The notes under the pieces were generated by a model, which was not told where the DNA came from, searched no databases, and saw only the letters and a list, made by a program, of their open reading frames with translations. From positions 1,308 through 9,511 of the forward strand of contig DAGO01000032.1 of assembly GCA_002498185.1 (NCBI GenBank): DNA of 8,204 nucleotides, written 5' to 3'. Source of the stretch: Euryarchaeota archaeon UBA10 (GTDB taxonomy: Archaea; Thermoplasmatota; Poseidoniia; Poseidoniales; Poseidoniaceae). Made by a program: the position numbers and the translations under genes. This document shows, piece by piece, positions 1 through 4,835 of the stretch; position 1 is the first letter of the stretch, and every line of letters begins with the position of its first letter.

Positions 1-1131
1 CATATTTTTGATATGGCGGTCAAGGTTACTTTGTGCTCCTGTGCGAACAGCGTCCACATCTTCCTTCTCGATTTCTTCCTTTGAAGGTCTTCTAGCAGCC
101 CTATCTCCGAATGCTCCTCCATGGAGTTTCATAGAGCGCACAGTCACATTCATCACAACGCAGTCAGCGGATTTGCCAGAGTTTGCAGCCTTGATGTGCA
201 TGAATTTCTCAGCACCCATGTCTGAACCAAATCCTGCTTCTGTAACGACAAAATCAGCAGCGCTTAGAGCTAATCTGTCTGCAATGATCGAAGAGTTTCC
301 ATGGGCGATATTTGCGAACGGACCACCATGGATAAATGCGGGGTCGCCTTCTAGAGTTTGAACGAGATTTGGTAAGAATGCATCACGCAAAAGCAAACTC
401 ATTGCTCCTGCTGCTTCAATATCTTCTGCCTTTACTGGTGTGCCATCGACTCTCTGGCCGATTACAATCTCGCCAAGCCTTCTTCTCAAGTCTGCATAGT
501 CTTTAGCAAGTACCAGAATTGCCATTACTTCACTCGCAGCAGTAATATCGAATCTATCTTCTCTGACAATTCCGTTTGCAGGACCGCCAAGTCCAACGGT
601 AACATTTCTCAGGGACCTGTCGTTTAGGTCGACAACTCTTGGCCAGATGATTCTTGCAGAATCGATTTTTTGCTCATTACCATGTTTGAGGTGATTGTCA
701 ATCATTGATGAGAGTAGGTTGTGAGCGCTGGTGACTGCGTGTAGGTCTCCTGTGAAATGGAGGTTGATGTCCTCCATCGGTAGAACTTGAGAGAGTCCTC
801 CTCCTGCTGCACCGCCTTTGATTCCAAAGACTGGACCCATCGAAGGTTCACGGATTACACAAGTAGCACGCTTACCGATTCGATTGAGTGCCTGTGTTAG
901 ACCGATTGTCGTCACAGTTTTTCCCTCACCGAATGGAGTAGGGTTCACGCTGGTTACCAGGATTAGGGAACCCTGAGGTTTTGATATTCTATTCTTTAGC
1001 GCCTGCCAGGTGATTTTAGCCTTACCAGTGCCCATTGGCATTAGTTCTCCATCACCTATTCCAAGTTTCCAAGCAATAGCTGAAATGTCTTCTATTTCTG
1101 CAGCCCTAGCAATCTCGAGGTCGCTCTGCAT
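1..1131 (-). CDS. fhs: Formate-tetrahydrofolate ligase (C-terminus cut by window edge)
   Basis: This cytosolic enzyme joins formate to tetrahydrofolate using ATP, giving 10-formyl-THF for purine synthesis and one-carbon metabolism. The visible 377 residues lack a stop codon; the family is usually about 550-560 residues, so roughly a third is missing. The ATP-binding P-loop is at 65-72 (TPFGEGKT). It is followed by the family signature EPSMGPVFGIKGGAAGGG at 95-112 and PMEDINLHFTGD at 118-129. Other conserved stretches are GGPFANIAHGNSS (269-281) and VTEAGFGSDMGAEKF (296-310). The ATG at 1131 is the first in frame after an upstream in-frame stop in the intergenic region, and it gives the usual N-terminus. 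There is no clear ribosome-binding site and no clear TATA box in the 64 bases before it, so it may be read through from the flotillin operon. The identification is firm. Fhs is patchy in archaea, so a bacterial origin is possible but is inference. Confidence 0.96.
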   Translation of the reverse strand, partial: MQSDLEIARAAEIEDISAIAWKLGIGDGELMPMGTGKAKITWQALKNRISKPQGSLILVTSVNPTPFGEGKTVTTIGLTQALNRIGKRATCVIREPSMGPVFGIKGGAAGGGLSQVLPMEDINLHFTGDLHAVTSAHNLLSSMIDNHLKHGNEQKIDSARIIWPRVVDLNDRSLRNVTVGLGGPANGIVREDRFDITAASEVMAILVLAKDYADLRRRLGEIVIGQRVDGTPVKAEDIEAAGAMSLLLRDAFLPNLVQTLEGDPAFIHGGPFANIAHGNSSIIADRLALSAADFVVTEAGFGSDMGAEKFMHIKAANSGKSADCVVMNVTVRSMKLHGGAFGDRAARRPSKEEIEKEDVDAVRTGAQSNLDRHIKNM

Positions 1132-1157
1132 GGAAACTTGGCGTCTTAGAGGGTTTT

Positions 1158-1198
1158 TGAAACCACGGTCCCTCTAGGGACCGCTAAAGGCGGTTTCA
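1158..1198. repeat. Nested inverted repeat between flotillin and fhs
   Basis: Two inverted repeats are nested. The outer arms are TGAAACC (1158-1164) and GGTTTCA (1192-1198), and the right arm includes the flotillin stop codon. The inner arms are CGGTCCC (1166-1172) and GGGACCG (1177-1183) around a four-base loop. A third pairing, ACCGC (1180-1184) with GCGGT (1190-1194), would compete with both. In the direction of transcription (minus) no T-run follows, so it is not a standard intrinsic terminator. It could be an mRNA 3'-end or stability element for the flotillin transcript, a leader structure for fhs, or a processing site. The pairing is seen directly; the role is unknown. Confidence 0.6.
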
Positions 1199-2584
1199 TT
1201 CCTCTTTCATGCTTCCCAAGTAATCTGGTAGATCTACACCTGCCATCTTTGCCACATCGTGGACTGGAGGCAGTGAGTGTATCAGGCTAGATACGAAGTT
1301 AGCAGTGGAGCCTTCTCCACTACCGCCGCCTGCAGAATCCCAAACTGTAATCTTGTCAATCTGCAAGTTGGAGATTGCTTCGACCTGGCGAGCAACGATT
1401 TCTTCGATCTTCTCGACCATTAGTAGGGTTGCAGCAGCCTTTGCATCGCCACCGGCGCTAGCAACTAGACTGGAATAACCAGCAGCCTTTGCTTCAAGAA
1501 CAGCTTGTACACCTTCCGCTTCAGCACGGTACCTTGCTAGTACAGCATCTGCTTCACCACTTGCGACACGGCGCTGGCGTTCCGCTTCTGCTTCTGCAGC
1601 AATCTCGATTTGAGTCTTAGCAATCTCTTCACGGACAATTTCTTCAGCCTTCAGTCTCTCTTGCTCTAGCATATACTGTGCTTTCTGAACTTCCATTTCT
1701 GCAGTTCTGCGAGCGACTTCAGCACGCTGCATTGCTTCCGCTTCCTTTTCTGCAAGTGTCGCGTTATATTCTGCGATACTTGCTCTGGACGAGTTTTCTC
1801 CTTCAATTGCATTTGCTTCCAGGGCTGCAACTTCCTTTCTTTGTGAAGCGTCTGCGCCTTTCTTACCGATTTCAGCGGCTGCTTGGTTTTCAGCAACTTG
1901 AATATCACGAGTTCTGTTAGCTTCAGCCTGTCCAATGTCACCATCACGGTTCGCAGCAGCAACATCTGCTTTAGCAGCGTTAACCGCACCTGCAGCAGCC
2001 TTCTGTCCAATACTCTCAATGAAATCAGAATCGTCAGTGATGTCTGTGATGTTAACGTTGATTAGGTTCAATCCCAACTTGTTGAGTTCGTGACCAACGT
2101 TCTCGCGAATTAACTCAAAGAATCGATCACGGTCTGCGTTGATCTGTCTAATGGTTAGAGACGCAACAGTCAATCGCAGTTGTCCGAAAATAATCTCTGA
2201 AGCCATTGACTCTATCTGGTTTGGTTGTAGGTGTAGAAGGCGCTCCGCAGCATTATTCATGATTAGAGGGTCTGTACTGATACCTACTGTGAATGTTGAT
2301 GGAACGTTGATTCTGATATTCTCTTGTGAAAGAGCATTCGTCAATGGAATGTTAATGGTCATTGGAATAAGGCTGAGTTTCTTCCAATCCTGAATCAATG
2401 GCCAGACTAGAGTAGCACCTCCGTGAATACACTTCGAGGCTTTTCCTCCTCCAACTCGTCCATAAACGACGAGGATTTCGTCAGAAGCACATCGCTTGTA
2501 TCTTGTCACAAGCAATATAATTCCGAACGCAAAAATCAGTCCAAAACCTGCAATAAGCAGGAATAATGTTACTCCAGTATCCAT
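1196..2584 (-). CDS. Flotillin-family membrane scaffold protein (SPFH domain)
   Basis: Flotillins oligomerise on the inner face of the membrane and organise lipid/protein microdomains. At 462 residues this is a usual length for the FloT/YuaG/YqiK group. An N-terminal hydrophobic segment (about 5-27) is followed by a basic patch and then the SPFH/band-7 domain (about 30-200). A long Ala/Glu-rich coiled coil with many EA and AEA runs spans about 195-370. The flotillin C-terminal region contains IDKITVWDS (409-417), a Gly-rich linker (419-424), and the ending LPPVHDVAKMAGVDLPDYLG (438-457), which is highly typical of the family. The gene lies 11 bases after the NfeD-like gene. A ribosome-binding site GGTGA (2595-2591), six bases before the ATG, supports this start. 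The NfeD-OB-fold plus flotillin pairing matches YuaF-YuaG and YqiJ-YqiK. The family is certain; the cargo is unknown. Confidence 0.95.
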   Translation of the reverse strand: MDTGVTLFLLIAGFGLIFAFGIILLVTRYKRCASDEILVVYGRVGGGKASKCIHGGATLVWPLIQDWKKLSLIPMTINIPLTNALSQENIRINVPSTFTVGISTDPLIMNNAAERLLHLQPNQIESMASEIIFGQLRLTVASLTIRQINADRDRFFELIRENVGHELNKLGLNLINVNITDITDDSDFIESIGQKAAAGAVNAAKADVAAANRDGDIGQAEANRTRDIQVAENQAAAEIGKKGADASQRKEVAALEANAIEGENSSRASIAEYNATLAEKEAEAMQRAEVARRTAEMEVQKAQYMLEQERLKAEEIVREEIAKTQIEIAAEAEAERQRRVASGEADAVLARYRAEAEGVQAVLEAKAAGYSSLVASAGGDAKAAATLLMVEKIEEIVARQVEAISNLQIDKITVWDSAGGGSGEGSTANFVSSLIHSLPPVHDVAKMAGVDLPDYLGSMKEE

Positions 2585-2590
2585 ATTTTT

Positions 2591-2595
2591 TCACC
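2591..2595 (-). promoter_or_regulatory. Ribosome-binding site of the flotillin gene
   Basis: GGTGA on the minus strand sits immediately after the TAA stop of the NfeD-like gene and six A/T bases before the flotillin ATG. It matches the archaeal GGTG-type Shine-Dalgarno core and fixes the flotillin start at 2584. Confidence 0.7.
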
Positions 2596-3222
2596 TTACT
2601 CTTCTTCTGATGATAGTTCATCACCCTCACTTAGCGGCTCAACTATTAGGGTCGAACCGATAACATCGACGACTTTGATAAGTTCGCCACTTGGAATTAG
2701 TTTTGTTTTGTCTCTACCTCTCGCTAGTAGGGTGCGTAGAGTCCCGTCGACCGCGACTTGAACTTCACCCTCATCATTGGGTCTGATTCGAGAATAAACA
2801 TGTCCTTTGGAGCCAATAGCATCAGAATGCTTCATTGTTCCATCTGCTTGTAAGTTAGAAATTCCCTGCATCATGTATCGCACCATGTAAAGAGAACCCC
2901 CAGCTGCGAAACCTCCAGAAATAACAGCGATGATTTCCTGATCTGTGGCTGAAATAACAAACATTCCAGTTAATCCGAACATCATAATTCCAGCAGCAAT
3001 TCCTTGTAGGCTGAATAATTCGAATGCTAGAGTGCTATCCATGCTGACATCGGTGTCAAATGCGGTATCTATTACACCACCAAGGATGTCTCCTACAAGC
3101 ATTAGTACCATCATTAGGATGAAGAATAGTGAACCGAAAACGGCGCAACATACGAATATAATCTCGATAACTGAAGGGGCTGTAAACCCGAACAAGTCAG
3201 CAATCCACTCGAAAAGACCCAT
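2596..3222 (-). CDS. NfeD/YqiJ/YuaF-like membrane protein with C-terminal OB fold
   Basis: This is a membrane partner of the flotillin. Its 208 residues match the YqiJ-type length. Hydrophobic segments lie at about 18-45, 72-92 and 96-118. A soluble beta-rich domain at about 135-197 begins IGSKGHVYSRI (136-146), continues through EGEVQVAVDGTLRTLLARG, and ends IKVVDVIGSTLIVEPL (182-197). The G-x-V, VD..GT and V..V.G..L.V spacing is typical of the NfeD OB fold. The tail (198-208) is very acidic. The start at 3222 is preceded by GGAGAGG (3240-3234), 11 bases away. The gene lies 26 bases after the 77-residue gene and 11 bases before flotillin, consistent with one transcript. Known NfeD-type proteins act with an SPFH protein encoded next door. 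No serine-protease (long NfeD, ClpP-like) domain is present. Confidence 0.85.
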   Translation of the reverse strand: MGLFEWIADLFGFTAPSVIEIIFVCCAVFGSLFFILMMVLMLVGDILGGVIDTAFDTDVSMDSTLAFELFSLQGIAAGIMMFGLTGMFVISATDQEIIAVISGGFAAGGSLYMVRYMMQGISNLQADGTMKHSDAIGSKGHVYSRIRPNDEGEVQVAVDGTLRTLLARGRDKTKLIPSGELIKVVDVIGSTLIVEPLSEGDELSSEEE

Positions 3223-3248
3223 TGCGACCCCATCCTCTCCTGTATTCC

Positions 3249-3482
3249 TTACTTAATGACCTTATTGCCGTCACTCTGCTTCTCATTTTCAGACAAAATT
3301 TTCTTTTTTTCATAGATTGCTACTAAAGACACAGAGGCTCCGGCAAGTATTGCTGAGATTATGACATTAATATCTGCTGAATAAGCGATTAGGAATACCC
3401 ATAGCGGTAGGAAAGCGAAAAGAAAGCGACGCATTATGGGCCAAAAACCACTGAACAATTCGTCGGATGCATTACCAACCAT
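3249..3482 (-). CDS. Small two-helix membrane protein, flotillin operon
   Basis: I do not recognise this 77-residue protein. It has a short N-terminal segment with a basic pair (R18, R19), two hydrophobic helices at about 20-35 and 38-57, and a Lys/Glu-rich hydrophilic tail (58-77) that probably faces the cytoplasm. No signal peptide, metal ligands or catalytic motif can be seen. The ATG at 3482 is nine bases after the stop of the 101-residue gene, with a partial site GTGAG before it. The next gene starts 26 bases downstream. Its place between another small membrane protein and the NfeD-flotillin pair suggests a structural or accessory membrane role, which is inference. It reads as a real gene because of operon spacing and a hydrophobicity pattern typical of small membrane proteins. 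Confidence 0.7.
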   Translation of the reverse strand: MVGNASDELFSGFWPIMRRFLFAFLPLWVFLIAYSADINVIISAILAGASVSLVAIYEKKKILSENEKQSDGNKVIK

Positions 3483-3491
3483 CTAACTCAC

Positions 3492-3797
3492 TCAGAAAAA
3501 GATAGAACTAACTAAAATGGTAAGAATCCACATACCAATTCCAAATCCGACGCCTTTTCCTTGCTTAGCCATCTGGTCAGGATGTACTTCCTTCTGCATA
3601 TTCTTCATTGGATTAAGAAGAAGGTCTCTCTGTTCTTGTCTAAACACTACCAGCGCTAGTACGAAACATGCGGCAGCTCCAGTGCCGAACAAAGTAGTAA
3701 TTGCCCCATCGACTTGCTCCATCAGTTTCAGCGAAAGCCAAATCTGAGTAACAGCCATCATGAACCAGAGGAAAGAGCCCCTTTCAGCAACCGCCAT
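3492..3797 (-). CDS. Small three-helix membrane protein, first gene of flotillin operon
   Basis: This unrecognised 101-residue protein has hydrophobic segments at about 8-25, 32-52 and 83-101. A basic/polar loop lies between the second and third (RQEQRDLLLNPMKNMQKE, 53-70), and a Gly-rich stretch (GKGVGFGIGMW) leads into the last helix. The protein ends right at the end of that helix (SSIFF), so there is no C-terminal tail. The ATG at 3797 is the only reasonable in-frame start, because an in-frame stop lies at 3821-3819. A purine-rich AAGGAG (3820-3815) lies 17 bases upstream, rather far for a ribosome-binding site. It begins the minus-strand operon leading to NfeD and flotillin and faces the divergent AroE homologue. 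Function is unknown; membrane association with the flotillin system is inferred from position only. Confidence 0.72.
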   Translation of the reverse strand: MAVAERGSFLWFMMAVTQIWLSLKLMEQVDGAITTLFGTGAAACFVLALVVFRQEQRDLLLNPMKNMQKEVHPDQMAKQGKGVGFGIGMWILTILVSSIFF

Positions 3798-3902
3798 GGC
3801 AATAACATAGCATACTCCTTATTGAGAATTACCACAATCTGCCCATACTTTCCCGCTCTAAATATAGGGTTATTCAAGTACTGGAAGCCATAGTTAAGCG
3901 CC
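3798..3902. other. Divergent intergenic region
   Basis: These 105 bases separate the minus-strand flotillin operon from the plus-strand aroE-like gene and must hold promoters for both. They contain one clear AT-rich box (3859-3866) in an otherwise mixed sequence. I see no operator-like long inverted repeat, no small ORF with support and no RNA-like structure. Confidence 0.6.
3859..3866. promoter_or_regulatory. Candidate TATA box, possibly shared by both divergent units
   Basis: TAAATATA on the plus strand reads TATATTTA on the minus strand, so it resembles an archaeal TATA box in either direction. For the plus gene its centre is about 40 bases before the ATG, which predicts a start of transcription near 3889 and a leader of about 14 bases. 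For the minus operon it predicts a start near 3836 and a leader of about 39 bases that would include AAGGAG (3820-3815). No strong purine-rich BRE lies on either side. The sequence is seen; promoter activity is inferred. Confidence 0.5.
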
Positions 3903-4835
3903 ATGGGGAAGGTTCGTCATGGAGTTGCGGGCTACCCGATTGAACACTCATTATCGCCAGTATTAACCGCTATAGTCCATGCACACTTATCTCGTACCGA
4001 TAATGTTGAATTGCCAGGTCTCAAAGGCGTAGTGGTAATCCCTACAGAAGGTGTAGAGAACGCATTAGCATGGGGTTATGCAGGCGCATTGCCATCTCCA
4101 CCTGATTGGGATTTGGTGGGTTCTCCGCTGGGCAAATTCAGAGCTAACACGTTACTGGATAGGGCTGTAAATGTCAGCATGGATTACCTAGAAGGTGACT
4201 CACGCCTGCCAGATGCTACGCTAGCGAAAACAGAATCAACCTCTCAGAGGTTCGATGATGATGAAGTATGGCTCTCGCTCACCTCTCCTCTGAAGCACCA
4301 ATTATCTGCAGCAGCGGTCAAGTGTGTTGACAACGCAATGGACATTCGTTCTGTCAATACCCTTCGATGGGATGGAATCTCTTGGTGGGCAGCATCGAGT
4401 GATGGCCCAGGTATGTGCATGGTCGCTAATGCATTTGGATATGATTTTGAAAACGTACTCGGAATCACTGGAGGCGGAGGAACTGCCCGTTCAGTCGCTG
4501 CTGCTTGGAGTGCGAATGGTGGCAAAGTAAAGCAGGTTGGTGGCAAGCGTCTCTTGGATGATGAAGGCCCTTGGAATCTCTGTGATGAAGAGCCTAAGTT
4601 CAGCATTAATTTTGATGACGATGGTGGAGATCTTTCCGTTAGGTATCAAAAGATGGAAGGAGATTTTGAGTCTCGAATTGATTATCTTTCGAAGAACGCT
4701 GATGGAAGATGGCTGCTATGCGCACAACACTTACATTCGTGGGCGAATTTATGGGCGCCAAAATACTCTGAGCACCTACCTTCGCTTTCATTGCTATTGA
4801 CTAGACTAGTTGCGGTGGAGGTGCAACTCGAATGA
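3903..4835 (+). CDS. aroE: Divergent shikimate dehydrogenase homologue
   Basis: Shikimate dehydrogenase reduces 3-dehydroshikimate with NADPH in aromatic amino acid synthesis. Family marks in order are: GYPIEHSLSP (10-19, substrate-binding SLSP); LTSPLKH (126-132, catalytic Lys K131); SVNTLRWDG (150-158, with N152); SSDGPG (165-170, catalytic Asp D167 in place of the usual NTDG context); a glycine loop GITGGGGTARS (187-197); and CAQHLHSW (273-280, Q275 matching the C-terminal substrate Gln). At 310 residues it is longer than the usual 270-290. About 60 extra residues lie between SLSP and K131. The NADP-domain motifs NRT, NATPxGM and DxVYxPxxTxLL are not recognisable. No ribosome-binding site precedes the ATG, so the transcript may be nearly leaderless. 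It overlaps the next gene by four bases. Family membership is well supported; enzymatic activity as AroE is less sure. Confidence 0.82.
   Translation: MGKVRHGVAGYPIEHSLSPVLTAIVHAHLSRTDNVELPGLKGVVVIPTEGVENALAWGYAGALPSPPDWDLVGSPLGKFRANTLLDRAVNVSMDYLEGDSRLPDATLAKTESTSQRFDDDEVWLSLTSPLKHQLSAAAVKCVDNAMDIRSVNTLRWDGISWWAASSDGPGMCMVANAFGYDFENVLGITGGGGTARSVAAAWSANGGKVKQVGGKRLLDDEGPWNLCDEEPKFSINFDDDGGDLSVRYQKMEGDFESRIDYLSKNADGRWLLCAQHLHSWANLWAPKYSEHLPSLSLLLTRLVAVEVQLE
4817..4823 (+). promoter_or_regulatory. Strong ribosome-binding site inside the aroE-like 3' end
   Basis: GGAGGTG lies within the last codons of the aroE-like gene, eight bases before the ATG at 4832. It is a full-strength match to the expected anti-Shine-Dalgarno sequence and supports this start for the surface-protein gene. 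It contrasts with the missing site in front of aroE, as expected for an internal gene of a transcript. Confidence 0.75.

Noticed and set aside
8..361. Plus-strand open frame of 117 codons at the left edge
   Set aside because: It lies entirely antisense to fhs, whose minus-strand protein has clear family motifs. The plus-frame product has no recognisable features.
1666..2019. Minus-strand 117-codon frame within flotillin
   Set aside because: It is an out-of-frame reading of the repetitive Ala/Glu coiled-coil codons, giving a Leu/Lys/Gln-rich artefact.
1196..2584. Band-7/stomatin or HflK/HflC assignment for the SPFH protein
   Set aside because: The long Ala/Glu coiled coil, the IDKITVWDS segment and the LPPVHDVAKMAGVDLPDYLG ending are flotillin-specific.
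2585..2591. T-run on the plus strand as a terminator
   Set aside because: On the transcribed minus strand it is an A-run directly before the flotillin start, with no stem, and it acts as the spacer after the ribosome-binding site.
4244..4606. Minus-strand 120-codon frame opposite the aroE-like gene
   Set aside because: It is antisense to conserved AroE motifs and has a low-complexity Ser/Pro-rich product without features.
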